Shown here: positions 11,601 through 21,659 of the stretch, in pieces
Numbering within the stretch: the stretch's first letter is position 1
Layout of the letters: each line of letters opens with the position of its first letter
NCBI GenBank assembly: GCA_023678885.1
Contig: CM043006.1
Span: forward strand, 8,707,948-8,771,947
Source: Pogostemon cablin
Taxonomy: Eukaryota; Streptophyta; Magnoliopsida; Lamiales; Lamiaceae
DNA: 64,000 bases
Direction of reading: 5' to 3'
Position numbers and translations under genes: made by a program
The notes under the pieces: model-generated
Told to the model about the DNA's origin: nothing
The model's database searches: none
What the model saw: only the letters and a program-made list of their open reading frames with translations

Positions 11601-12384
11601 TGAAGAGAATATCTCATTTTTTCACTAGTTAGTGTGGTACAGATTATTGCACCATTCACATACCCTTTCCACCCAAGAATCTTTGTACTCCACAATATAT
11701 GGACAACAGACTTTTGAAATGAGCTCCATCTGCACAATTGAAAATTATAACATCTAAATCAGAAACATGAAACTGGGGGTAAACTACTGGAAAATCCATG
11801 GAATTATTATTAATTTTGCTTCTCTCAGATAAGATGTCTTACACCTCATCCATAGGAAGTTCTAAGTATGAACTTATTGGGGTGGGGGGGGGGGGGGGGG
11901 GATCAAGCATGTGCGCGCACACACACATAAATAAATAAATATATATATATATATATATAGAAAATGAAATTCCCAACTTTAAGTTATACAGATTCCAGGT
12001 GCACTATGAAAAAGCAAACCAAATTTTTAAATCTCTGAGTAGAAATTATCAGATAGTGATTTCAATTCACTGCAGAAAATATAAATAAAGTAGTTACCTC
12101 CTGATGAGCAGATCTGCGAGTTCTATCAGTCTGTCTAGCAAGGCGAATTTTCTTCATAACATACCTTTTGGTGAACCACAAAACAAAAGAACATTAAGAG
12201 AAACGTGAACTTTAATTATGAATTTATATATGGTCTATACGACTAATATTTGTGTTATAATATTTAGTACAAGAATAATTATCAAATCAACCCCTTACTT
12301 CTTCTTCTCTTGTTTATGCCTAACAAGAAGAGCAGAGCCAAAGGAACCTTTCCCAATCTGCTCCAGTATATCATAGTTATCCAT
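8617..12384 (-). CDS. NEK: NIMA-related serine/threonine kinase (plant NEK, NEK1/2/3-like), 14 coding exons, 597 aa
   Basis: Exons (high to low): 12384-12299, 12164-12098, 11729-11664, 11168-11122, 10965-10920, 10807-10727, 10649-10607, 10518-10469, 10377-10296, 10216-10167, 10071-9998, 9917-9866, 9770-9318, 9213-8617. All introns are GT-AG, phases agree, and the exons total 1794 nt with no internal stop. Residues 4 to about 256 are a kinase domain: glycine loop GKGSFG (11-16), probable catalytic lysine in YVMKKIRLA (about 33), HRDVKCSN (127-134), DFG (147-149), VVGTPSYMCPE (163-173), SDIWSLGC. It phosphorylates Ser/Thr; plant NEKs act on microtubules, cell expansion and growth. The C-terminal tail (about 257-597, two large exons) is Ser/Arg/Pro-rich and ends with a helical patch (RAEALEGLLEFSAQLLQQER), as in the long Arabidopsis NEK1-3 group. 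Length fits that group. The exact paralogue cannot be told by eye. The start is the first ATG before the glycine loop and matches NEK N-termini (MDNYDILEQIG). It appears intact. Confidence 0.95.
11281..11323. repeat. GA-rich microsatellite in a NEK intron
   Basis: An imperfect (GAGA)n/(GAAA)n tract lies in the intron between the third and fourth coding exons. On the transcribed strand it is pyrimidine-rich (CT). Confidence 0.85.
11880..11959. repeat. Composite microsatellite G-run / CA-GC / TAAA / TA in a NEK intron
   Basis: A run of G (about 18, after GGGGT) is followed by GTGCGCGCACACACACA, then (ATAA)n, then (AT)n, all within 80 bases of the intron between coding exons 2 and 3. On the transcript strand the G-run is a C-run. 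Confidence 0.9.
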
Positions 12385-13164
12385 CTAAAAAATTTTCGAC
12401 TACTACCGTAATCGATGATGTCTCCCAGGACACTTTAACACAACGCCACCTTCGAGTATCGAAAATACGAAATATCAGTAAATACATTTACAAATTAACA
12501 CAAAAAAAGGATACAAGTGCAGAGTGAAACTGCAAGTTCTTTCATAAGTTGATCCTTTGTCAAGTTGTCAAAAATAAATTCATACCAAACAGCACATGCC
12601 ATACAGATCTATTTACTAAAATGTTTAATAAGATTCAACTGCATTTGGAAAGTGGCAGCAGGAATGTGCATAGAACACGACCGACAATGTCATTAAATTG
12701 AAATCTTAAGTTTAAATGTGGAAAAATAAAAACACTCCCTCTTTCAAGAATTGAGAAATGTAACCCTCTTCCATCAAGTAAAGAAACACAGAAACGAAGA
12801 ACAATTTCCGACTGAATCTTGACTTCTAGCAGAGAAAGGCCATACAATATATAGTTAACATACATTCGAACTAAAAGATAAACTTTGCCTTCGATATGAT
12901 AAATAAGAAATCAAGTTTCCATCTCTCTAACGGCAATCACAGTGATTACAAATGAAATTCTTGAATTTTAAGCGATATGGTCAAAGAATCACAAACCCAA
13001 ATTCTACCAAACTTGTTTACTTCAAAATAACGAAAAATAATCATAATTTCCATATTCTTAAGATCCACCCCAAATCACTAAACCTAATGGTTTTTTCAGA
13101 AATGAAATTTAAAGACGTTTACACAAGAAAATGAGGAGAAAACACTTCATTTGCAGAAGTGTAC

Positions 13165-13340
13165 CTTAAACTAAAGCTCCCAGATGAAATGCAGGTCTTT
13201 CAAGTACAGTGAGAAGAGTAGATTTTGGAGCACATGAAGATGAACATAATAAGACGGCAGAATAAGCTCAAGAACTCGTTATTAAATTGTTTTGTGTCGA
13301 ATCTGCTGAATAAAAAGATGGGAAAATGGAAGAGAAGCGC
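13165..13340 (-). other. Probable 5' UTR exon of the NEK gene, followed by a leader intron
   Basis: On the minus strand a good donor (AAG|GTACAC) occurs at 13165/13164, about 780 bases upstream of the start codon. The intervening DNA (12385-13164) is intron-like and AT-rich. The acceptor is uncertain; CTTGCAG ending at 12530 is one candidate. The exon's 5' limit is inferred from the TATA-like site upstream. Confidence 0.4.
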
Positions 13341-13357
13341 AAAAAGAGACAAAAGCC

Positions 13358-13372
13358 GTATATTATAAAATA
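13358..13372 (-). promoter_or_regulatory. TATA-like element of the NEK gene
   Basis: The minus strand reads TTTTATAATATACGG about 30 bases before the inferred transcript start. It lies 200 bases upstream of the proposed leader donor site. No other promoter element is claimed. The stretch 13373-13875 up to the first MITE shows no coding signal and would be the proximal promoter. Confidence 0.35.
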
Positions 13373-13875
13373 AAATAAAAAGGAAAAAGAAAAAGAGGGT
13401 TTTTTCAAACTTGAAAATGCGACTCCCAAACCACATCTAAAAAGAAAAGGAAATGCTACCCACTTCTTTATGCAGAGAAAGAATAAGCTCGTGAGTGAAT
13501 CTGTTTGTAGGTGGGGTTGTCTTAGATATTATTATTTAAAAAGAAAAGGAGAGAGAGAATGGGGAGTCAACAGGGAAAATGGTAAATTGTCAGTGTGTGG
13601 TGGTGCTTGAGATTCTTGGAAAAAGACATGAGAAGTAGGCTATATTTGAGAGAGAACAATGGTGGTAGGGCACTTACCAGATTTCTACAGATATTTCTTT
13701 TGATGTCAATTCTCTGTATATTATAATCCTATATTTTCACAAATATGTGTATTATACGGGAAAAAAAATCATTTTTCATAGATTACTCTTGAAAAAATAT
13801 TTTTTAGAGATATAAATTACTTTTTAACTAAAATAATTATTTTTTAAATCATTGTAAACCCTAATTTATTGATTA

Positions 13876-14140
13876 TTCCCTCCGTCCCCTTGAAAGATAA
13901 TCCGTTCCCTTGAAAGGTATCCGTTGACATTTTGCAAGTGGATTAAAGAGTATAATAATTTAATGTATAGTAAGGTGAGACAAATAATATTTTAATGTGT
14001 AGTAGGTAGTTGTATTAGTGTTGAATGTGGGGTCATGTGTAGTGGTTGTAGATCACATCAATCCAAAAAGAGAAATGAATACTTTGTAATGGGACGGACC
14101 AAAATAAAAAAATGAATACGTATCAAGGTGACGGATGGAG
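13876..14140. mobile_element. Stowaway-like MITE
   Basis: The left terminus TTCCCTCCGTCCCC pairs with the right terminus GGTGACGGATGGAG, and both are flanked by TA (13874-13875 and 14141-14142). This matches the CTCCCTCCGTCCC terminal signature and TA target of Stowaway (Tc1/mariner-type) elements. There is no coding capacity. Confidence 0.75.
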
Positions 14141-14161
14141 TATTTTTTAATACGGTAATGA

Positions 14162-14397
14162 CTTGTGTGAGACTGTCTTACGTGAGGCTTATGTAAGACG
14201 GTCAGAAAGTGATAACTTGTGTACTGAAAAGTTATACTAAATTATAAGCCGGTCAGAAAGTGATAACTTGAAAAGTGATACTAACGATTTATACTAAATC
14301 TTATAGCGAAAGAGATAACGTTTTATAGCAAGTGATAATATTTTTAAAGAGTGTAAAATTATCTTATATGAGACGGTCTCACGCAAGATCTACTATT
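14162..14397. mobile_element. MITE with TGAGACCGTCTCA-type termini
   Basis: The left end CTTGTGTGAGACTGTCTTA pairs with the right end (reverse complement CTTGCGTGAGACCGTCTC). The interior has repeated 'agtgataa' words and AT-rich filler. Relatives are at 16252-16407 and, as a fragment, 16453-16500. The superfamily is not assigned. Confidence 0.65.
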
Positions 14398-14454
14398 TTA
14401 ATACATGAAAAGATATTCTTCAATGAGATGAACTATTTTGGATAAAAAATATTA

Positions 14455-14722
14455 CTCACTCTGTCTCATAATACTTTTCTAACTTTTCTCATTTGCTTTT
14501 TCCACAAAACCTTTCACCCCAAAAAAAAGAAACATCACTTTATTCTACTTTAAAATTTCAAATTTTTCACTCATTTTTCACACACATATCATTACTTTAT
14601 ACTTTTTTATTACCTAAAAATACTACAATACCCTCCAAAGTCAATAAAGTTGGTCAAAAAGTGCAACTTTTCTTAAACAACGTGGAACAGTAAAAGTGAA
14701 AAGTTTTTCGGGACAGAGGGAG
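14455..14722. mobile_element. Stowaway-like MITE
   Basis: The left end CTCACTCTGTCTCATAATAC pairs with the right end GGGACAGAGGGAG (whose complement is CTCCCTCTGTCCC). The inverted match extends into ACTTTTC/GAAAAGT, and TA flanks both sides. Open frames inside are incidental. Confidence 0.75.
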
Positions 14723-14745
14723 TAATCCTTAAAAAGTAAATAGTA

Positions 14746-15034
14746 CTCCCTCCGTCCCGGGTATTTTCACCCATTTGTACGACTACAGAGATTAAGACGT
14801 GTTATTTTTTTAATATATAAGGTAAGAAAAAGTAGGGATAAATTAGTAATTTAAAAAGAAAAAGTAAATAAAGTTGTTCAGAATGATAAATAAAGTGTAA
14901 AAAAGTAATTAAAGTTGTTGGAATTGTAAAAAGTAGGTAATAAAATATTATATAGTTTACCATTAATAGAATGGATAAAAATACGTGGGACATCTCAAAA
15001 TGGAAAGTGGGTAAATATACGTGGGACGGGGGAG
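14746..15034. mobile_element. Stowaway-like MITE
   Basis: The left end CTCCCTCCGTCCCGGGTATT pairs with the right end ATACGTGGGACGGGGGAG. Inner inverted matches (TTTCACCCATTT against AAAGTGGGTAAA) suggest a long foldback. TA flanks both ends. Confidence 0.8.
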
Positions 15035-15502
15035 TAGTATTTTATATACTAAATAGCAATTTTAAAAAATGAGACAATTACAAAATATAGGTGTTGATTT
15101 TTTTATTAATAAATTTAAGGAATAAGTGTCATTTTTATAATGCTATATATTATGAGAATATTAATTTGTAATATTAAAAAATATAAATTGTGGGACATAT
15201 AAAGACAAAAAAAAAAAAAAAAAACTTAGAATATAAGAAGGGGATATATATATATATATATCATTATCAGTAAGGTGTGGTTCGTGTGGAGGAGGTGGTG
15301 GAGACCATCTCTGCTTTAATTTATATCATTATTATGGTATTAATTAATCTTAACTGGATATGGCATGATCAATATATTATTATCATTTGATGCATCACGA
15401 GTAAAGATGTACGGTATTGCTGTTGTGGAAATTAAATGTGATCTAACTAATAATATAATTATCATCCTCTTCATTAATATTTAAAATGTATTAAATCATA
15501 TT
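15035..15502. other. AT-rich intergenic DNA with poly-A and TA runs
   Basis: It contains an A-run at about 15209-15225 and a (TA)n run at about 15246-15261. Nothing else was recognised. Confidence 0.5.
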
Positions 15503-15750
15503 TCTATCGATCTCATTTCAATGTTAAATATTTTTATTTTGGGCATCCCATTTTAATATTTACTTTTCTTTTTTTGTAATATAGGACTCACTTAAAACAA
15601 TTAATATATCACTATGCTCCTCACATCCAACACTAATACACCTACCCACTTTAAATTAAATAATCTTTTCACCAACTATCTATTAAAATACTATACTCCT
15701 TAATCAATGTGCAAAAAGTCAATGTAAACATTGAAATGGGACGGAGGGAG
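15503..15750. mobile_element. Degenerate Stowaway-like MITE
   Basis: The right end, ATTGAAATGGGACGGAGGGAG followed by TA, is canonical. The left end near 15503 (TCGATCTCATTTCAATGTTA) is a decayed inverted copy. A second inverted match (CATCCCATTTTAATATTTAC at about 15544) lies further in. The left boundary is approximate. Confidence 0.6.
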
Positions 15751-15902
15751 TATAAATATTAAATAACACTTTTTCCATCTAATAATTTTGTTTGAAAATA
15801 TGGAATATAAAAAATTAGTAAATAGAAATAATATACGTTTATTTTAAGTTTTTTATATGGTAGATCTTGATCAATTTGTATTCTCTATATATTTTGTGGG
15901 AG

Positions 15903-16135
15903 TTGGTCTTTTTTGTCCTCAAGTGCACAAAATGCGTAAGGATACAATATTTTATTTTAAAGGATATTCACTTTAATTAATAAAGGTACATCTTTTTGTT
16001 TTAAGATATATACATTTTCATCAAAATTTTTTTCAGGAAATAAAGAGTACATGTCTTTATACTAAAGGGTATACCATTTAATACTAAAGGTTATTTGAGC
16101 GCACGGTGCCCTGGAGGCACACAAGTTTTAGCTAT
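15903..16135 (-). repeat. Dispersed repeat of unknown class, relative of 7670-8010
   Basis: The reverse complement of this block aligns by eye with 7670-8010. Shared words include 'tttagtataaaga(t/c)atgtac', 'tattaattaaagtg', 'cctttaaaataaaat', and the GTGTGCC...GCAC sequence at one end. This copy lacks the internal duplication seen at 7700-7890. Confidence 0.6.
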
Positions 16136-16251
16136 TTTGAGGTGCACATCAAGGTAGATATGTTTGTACATTTTGCACGGTATGGGAAAAGACTAATATT
16201 AATCCGAACCATATATTAGTGTGACATTGTGTGCCATGCGGATCATTATTA

Positions 16252-16407
16252 GGTCTTGCCTGAGACCGTCTCACTGAGACCATTTTTCACTTTTTAAAAT
16301 GGTCATCATTTTTTTCTATAAATCATTATCACTTTTACTATAAAATATTATCACTTCCTGGCCGTCTCACATAAGTTCTTACGTGAGACGGTCTCACACA
16401 AGTCTTT
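16252..16407. mobile_element. MITE with TGAGACCGTCTCA-type termini
   Basis: The left end GTCTTGCCTGAGACCGTCTC and the right end GAGACGGTCTCACACAAGTC form terminal inverted repeats. The interior shares TTATCACTTTTACTATAAAA-type words (in inverse sense) with 14162-14397. A related stub, TCTTGTGTGAGACCGTCTCA, occurs at about 16459-16478. Confidence 0.65.
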
Positions 16408-16572
16408 GCCTTAATATAATTGAGTCACTAATTAGCAGGTATAAAAAATATAGAGTAGGTCTTGTGTGAGACCGTCTCACGGATCTTATTCCATGAGACG
16501 GATAGTCAATCAACACAATTAATACTAAAAAAATCGGCTGGATGGAGTATGTTGCGGAGTATTAAGGTAATA

Positions 16573-16723
16573 AGGTGGGCTAGACCACCTGGCCACCGGA
16601 ATCATCACTAAGGTGAGTGATCCAGGTTCGATTCCCCATGTACTGAGATCATCACTAAGGTAAGTAATCTAGGTTCAATTCCCCGTTTAACTATACTAAA
16701 AACTAACTTTATCCGATAAAAAA
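16573..16723 (+). mobile_element. SINE-like insertion with duplicated B-box segment
   Basis: About 151 bp lie between perfect 12-bp direct repeats ATTAAGGTAATA (16561-16572 and 16724-16735). The block starts GGTGGGCTAGACCACCTGG, an A-box-like start. It contains GGTTCGATTCC (16626-16636), a good RNA polymerase III B box, and a second weaker copy GGTTCAATTCC within a near-duplicate of the preceding 36 bases (both start ATCATCACTAAGGT). It ends in AAAAAA. The target duplication, 3' A-run and B box together support a tRNA-derived SINE. Confidence 0.7.
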
Positions 16724-16735
16724 ATTAAGGTAATA

Positions 16736-17321
16736 ACCTTTAACGCTATGCGCTAGCTCAGCTATGCAATTAATATGGTGCAATATGTTTTTTTTCTTTA
16801 TTTTCTTAGTATTTTAAAATAGGTTATTTTATCAATTTTTGTTAGTTAGCAAAATTAATATGTATTTTTATTTTATTATTATAAAAAATATTAACACTTT
16901 TTATTATTAAATATTATTTTCATTAAAAATATTATTACTTTTTATTATTTTATATGAATTATTAATAAAATAATTTAATTGAAGAATTATTATTTTTCGT
17001 TGATAGATATCATTTATTATTATAAATGTTAGTACAATATTTTAATTGGTTTGTTATCACTTTTCTCTGGTTAGACATCATTTTCTATTTAAAATATTAT
17101 CACTTTTTATTCGCTATACGAATGTATGTAATAAATTTAAGGGTCACTTACTATGGGATATATAAAATAATGGATAATTGTTATAAACTACATGACTCAA
17201 AGAGTTAATATTCATAACTACACAATTATAGATTGTAATACCATAAATACCCCTATGTGTTTGCACAATTTGTTTTTCACATTTTGCATTGCACATTTTG
17301 TTTTGTACATTTTTTATTAAA
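16736..17321. other. AT-rich intergenic DNA
   Basis: It is dominated by 'attattactttttattatt'-type sequence at 16800-17110, then several GCACATTTTG words from 17270 leading into the tandem repeat. No gene was seen. Confidence 0.5.
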
Positions 17322-17640
17322 TTGTGCAAACTTGATTTTTGCAAAATAGTTATGCACATTTCTTAACTTAAGTCGTCTTTTACATGTATCCCGACTCCAG
17401 ATAGAAATTGTACAAAATTGATTTTTATGCAATGGTTTGTACATTTCTTAACCTAAGTCTTTTTTTACACGTATCCCGACTCCACATAGAAAATTGTGCA
17501 AAATTAATTAAATTGTGCAAAATTGATTTTTGCACAAGGATTTTACACATTTCTTAACCTAAGTCGTCTTACACGTATTCTGACTCCACGTAGAAAATTA
17601 TACAAAATTGATAATGATTTTGCACATTTCTACCACAAAT
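17322..17640. repeat. Degenerate tandem repeat, about 85-110 bp unit
   Basis: Three to four units each contain 'ttgtgcaaaattgattttt', then 'acatttcttaacctaagtc', then 'acacgtatcccgactccac'. The third unit carries an extra partial copy of its start. No function is proposed. Confidence 0.75.
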
Positions 17641-19894
17641 TACGACTACACACATTAGATTGTGAAATTTTTTAGTTTTGCACAACTTCCGACTTCACGT
17701 AAAATAGGTCTACCATAAGTTCAAATCTAACACTATCACCCATCCCACCCAGAAATACAAGATGGAACATGAGGTGAAATCAAGAATCTTTGCTCATTGA
17801 AATAAAATGCAGTACCAATTGACCTTATCTCTTATGAACTTTGTGAAGTTAGAATTGGATTCATATATATTCAGGACTAATATATATTTTATAAGGTTGG
17901 TTTGAGCACAATTACTTGGATAAAAATAAATTCTACCCATCAAAAGTAAAAACCCAATATAAACACACATTATAACTATTGAGTGAGATATATTTTGAAA
18001 TGCAATTAAATTCCAGAAGACAAACACGATTAGGAGTAATTCTTGGAGCTTGGAGCTTTCATCCTTGCTTTCATCTCATCTTAACTAATTATGCATTTCC
18101 CAATTAATTCACTGGAGCAGTGAGTTATATAACAAGCTCCACAAATTTATAATATGCAAGATTGATTAAATGTTGTTTATATACAAAACGAGCAGCATTA
18201 CACACAATGCTTTCACCTTCACATTCATTAGCAACACTCAATTCTAAAAATAGTCCCCAAATACATAATAGTTCTCATCCTCACCAATGCTCATCTTAAA
18301 ATTCCAAAAACTTTAACAACGATCATTCACACTAAATAGAAAAGCAATTGAAATTTAGAAATTGAAGTAATAACTATAATGAAATTAATTCCAAATCATG
18401 GGAATACATAGTGACTTAGTGAGCTTGGAAATGTCAGTTCAAGAGTATGCAAGATAATCAAAAGACATTCAATTCTGCAAAAGGAGATGCTTCTGCCATC
18501 AGTAGAGTAAAATCTATATTAGACTCCATCTCGCAGTAGACACAACACAAATACAACTCGCTTTCAGCAGTTTACAAGTGGTGACCAAAGGGTCCACAAC
18601 ACCTTGGTAATTTCTCAAATTTGATAGCGAGTATTAGCATAGATCTTGCAACATTCAAAGCAACAAGACTCGGGCATAGCCCCATCAAGAGATGAGCAAA
18701 GTATCATCAAACAACATATGAACACACAAATGCCCATTAAATTGAAAGAACCTCTGTTAATGAAACAGAGACATCAATTCCCATCCATGAAAAACATACA
18801 GGACAGCATTAGGGAGAGAATAAAAAATGCAGCAACAGCTGAAAAGAATATTATCACATATATGGTAATAAATAAAACGAGTGATTGTGAAAATTAATTA
18901 CAGTAATAAGCCCCCTTGAAATCCCTTGAAAATCATGTGCTACCTACCCACTAGGTGCACAAACTCTCTTCCCTTTTCTTTCCTTCACACACACTCTCTC
19001 CCTCTATCACACACAAACACACAGCTTACCCTATTGAAGTGAGAATCCCTTCCATGCCACCTTTCAATTTATCTTTTAATAATGGCCGCCCCACCCACTG
19101 ACGCATCTTAACAGCTCCAGACACCCAAATACCCATGGATCCCATCCTCATTGATGAAATCAAGCTATTAACATTGATGCAAGAGCTAAAATAAAAGAGT
19201 TTTTTTTATCTCAAAGAATTAAAGGAAAATATAGCTCTTAAGAATATCGAGAAATTTCAAAAATTTATAAATACCAAGTAATGTGATTATAACATCTTCT
19301 AGACAAAGAGAAAAGAAAGAATCTAAATTTGGACTTATTTAGATTTCAGTTTAGTTAGATAAGGCGTAAAGCTGTTAAATACAAATGTCCCCAAAGAAAT
19401 TTTGAGGTCCCAGATTTTGTATCCAAAAGGACTTCATTGGAAGCCAACTAAATTAGTGATAAATGACGGATAAATGACTGTGAGCAACTTAATCAGTGCA
19501 TATGACAGAGCAAATGTAGTAAATGTATGCACTCTCCAAATTAATTTTACAAGTTCAATCACAAATAAAACACGTGACCATGTGACATAGTAGTAAAATA
19601 GCTACTCATAAATCCCAACCTATTCCAAATCATGATATTTTCAACAAAATTTGATTTTGATTTTACAATAATTTAATAAATTTCATGAAACATAAAAAAT
19701 TTCTACTGTATCTTCCAGTTTCCAGGTAGCCACTCATAAAAATATCCATAATTCCAAACCTAGATTAGATTTTTCATTAATGAAACAAAAAGGTAAAAGT
19801 AGATAAGGATATCGAGGTTAAACCTTGGTCGTTTCGAGCAGTAAAGAGTATAGTAGTCGTCTCGTCATCGACCAGACATTCAGCTTTGAGATTG
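17641..19894. other. Unassigned AT-rich region
   Basis: No convincing exon chain on either strand and no repeat boundaries were recognised. A pyrimidine-rich CT/CA tract at about 18964-19022 and slightly less AT-rich DNA at 18430-19180 could be UTR or intron of an unrecognised transcript. This is not claimed. Confidence 0.3.
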
Positions 19895-20098
19895 ATGGCG
19901 CCACTTCTGCCGCCCGCCACCCTTCTTTCTATCTCTCAATCCACCTCCCCTGATCTACAGACTCTCAATCTATTCATATTGTTCAACCTCTCGCTTAACT
20001 CTAATTTGAAGCAATCTCTCGCCCAACACCACATTATTTCCCACCTCACTGCCCTAATTCTCTCTATGACGCCTAATTATGCATATAACTCGTAGCGC
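19895..20098 (+). pseudogene. Possible ARM-repeat-like coding remnant
   Basis: The frame from the ATG at 19895 encodes a short Leu/Ser-rich segment with SPDLQTLNLFILFNLSLN followed by NLKQSL. This recalls the helix pattern of armadillo repeats in plant U-box E3 ligases ('LQ-LAL--L-NLSL'). It stops at TAG (20093-20095), and the DNA after it (20099-20345) has codon-like composition in broken frames. No full domain can be built. The assignment rests on one repeat-length match and may be wrong. Confidence 0.3.
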
Positions 20099-20806
20099 AG
20101 TTCCGATCCCGTCAGAGGAATATTTGAAGAAGCTTTAGGCAGCGGAGACGAGGCTGGAGGCGGCTGAGCAGTGGCTGATATTCAAGTGTAAGGAGAGAGA
20201 ACGTGGAGTATTTGGACTGGGCGGAACCAAAGACGAATCGAAAGTGATGTTATTGTAGGATTCAAAGAGGAGAGGGAGGAGGATGATGGAGATGCGAAGC
20301 CATCGGTTGATCAGACATAACATTGAAAGCCTCGAGAGACCTGGAATGTGAGTTTGAGCTTGAGGGTAATTTTTTCTTTCTCTTGTTAAATAATGTATCT
20401 GATAGTATTATCTTTTTCCCCTTGTACCTAATAGCAAATAAGCTCTAAAGTGTGTATCCCACAGTAATAAATCCTAATTTCTAATCATTTTTATGAAAAT
20501 TAAAAATAATAATTAATTAAAAAATTATAAAATCGTCTCACCAACACGGTCTCACCCAAACCTTCATTTCATTAATTTATTTCATTTAATTTTCATTGAT
20601 TTATTTTATTCATTTGATTAAAAATGTCGTTAGTTACAATCATTTTCTAATTATATGCAAGGGCTTAATGCTATTTTTCTAAGGTATAATATTTTAGTAT
20701 TTCATCTTATAAAATAGGTATTGAAACAAAATTGTGAAACAGGTTATTCAGGTAATTGTGGTGAAGTGGAGAAGTACTCATAGTAGTAATTATGGACTCT
20801 CAGTAG
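20099..20806. other. Short GC-richer tail of the remnant, then AT-rich DNA
   Basis: 20099-20350 is less AT-rich (GAGGAGAGGGAGGAGG-like). The rest up to the LINE target duplication is AT-rich with no feature seen. Confidence 0.35.
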
Positions 20807-20820
20807 CTTATAATCTACTT
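20807..20820. repeat. LINE target-site duplication, left copy
   Basis: CTTATAATCTACTT, identical to 38767-38780, brackets the whole LINE and its nested insertions. Confidence 0.85.
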
Positions 20821-20825
20821 TTTTA

Positions 20826-21654
20826 TTACGGAAAGAAGGAAAATAAAATTAAAAAGTTGGAATCAGCCAGCACTGATTGACAATAGGAAGTCCGGAAGGG
20901 ACGACCAAGAACTAAAGTTAGAAGAGGAATGTTTAGCAAAAAAAAAACAAGCTCATGCGCAGTAAGATTATCAGCACGATTAATCCAAAGCAGTTGCGAA
21001 GAAAGCAAGCCACCCATGAGATTTTGAACATCCGCCAGGATTGGTGTACTTTATGCCGTGCAATCAGATTTACCCAAAGAAGCGAGAATTACATTTTCAG
21101 CATCATCTAGAATAGAGCAAGGAGAAAGACTCATGGAGTTCACAACAAGAAGACTCTCACGCAAAGTAAGGAATTCAGCTACCTCTGAATCTTGAATACC
21201 AACAAATTTCTTGCTAAGGCCGTAGATAAACTTGCCTTTTTCATCAGCCACAAACACTCCACAACCAGCACAAGAGAGATGCTTGGAGATAGCACCATCA
21301 AATAAAATCCGAAATCCTATTTTGAAGGGAGGGGTCCAAGGTGTCTTCAAAAGTGATTGAGAGGCGCGTTCAAGCCAAACGTGTGCACTTCAAAATTCCT
21401 TAAGCATATGTGATGCAGAGTGGATGAGAGATTGAGGGTCTTGAAGTGAACCCTCAAAGAGCTTCTTATTCCTTTAAAACCAAATGAAATTGGCAAGGAC
21501 ACCAAAGTATTCAACCACACTTTTGCCGCTAGTGAGCATTATATCCTGGAACCATAAATGGGTTGAAGGTTGAGCATGAGTGTTAACAAGGTTGAGGAGA
21601 CATGATGCTATCCAAACTTGATTACTGAAATGGCATGAAAGAAATAGGTGAGAA
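20826..21654 (-). pseudogene. LINE ORF2 C-terminal RNase H domain (broken)
   Basis: The frame at about 21350-21051 encodes ILFDGAISKHLSCAGCGVFV (the D-G-A---G-GV start of plant LINE RNase H domains), then GIQDSEVAEFLTLRESL (the conserved E-EA-AL element) and later a D in SILDDAENVI. It belongs downstream of the RT block at 29621-30813, from which the Copia element at 21660 separates it. Stops follow, so it is a remnant. Confidence 0.75.
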
Positions 21655-21659
21655 GTTGT

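Noticed and set aside
16621..16660. A tRNA gene suggested by the B-box sequence
   Set aside because: No cloverleaf, acceptor stem or anticodon arm can be formed. The flanking 12-bp duplication and A-run fit a SINE better.
17322..17640. Possible CRISPR-like spacing of repeated blocks
   Set aside because: The units are degenerate throughout with no constant repeats and unique spacers, and the genome is a plant's.
18646..18897. An 83-residue frame starting MQHSKQQDSG as a small gene
   Set aside because: No family recognised, no neighbouring exons, and average composition for AT-rich non-coding DNA.
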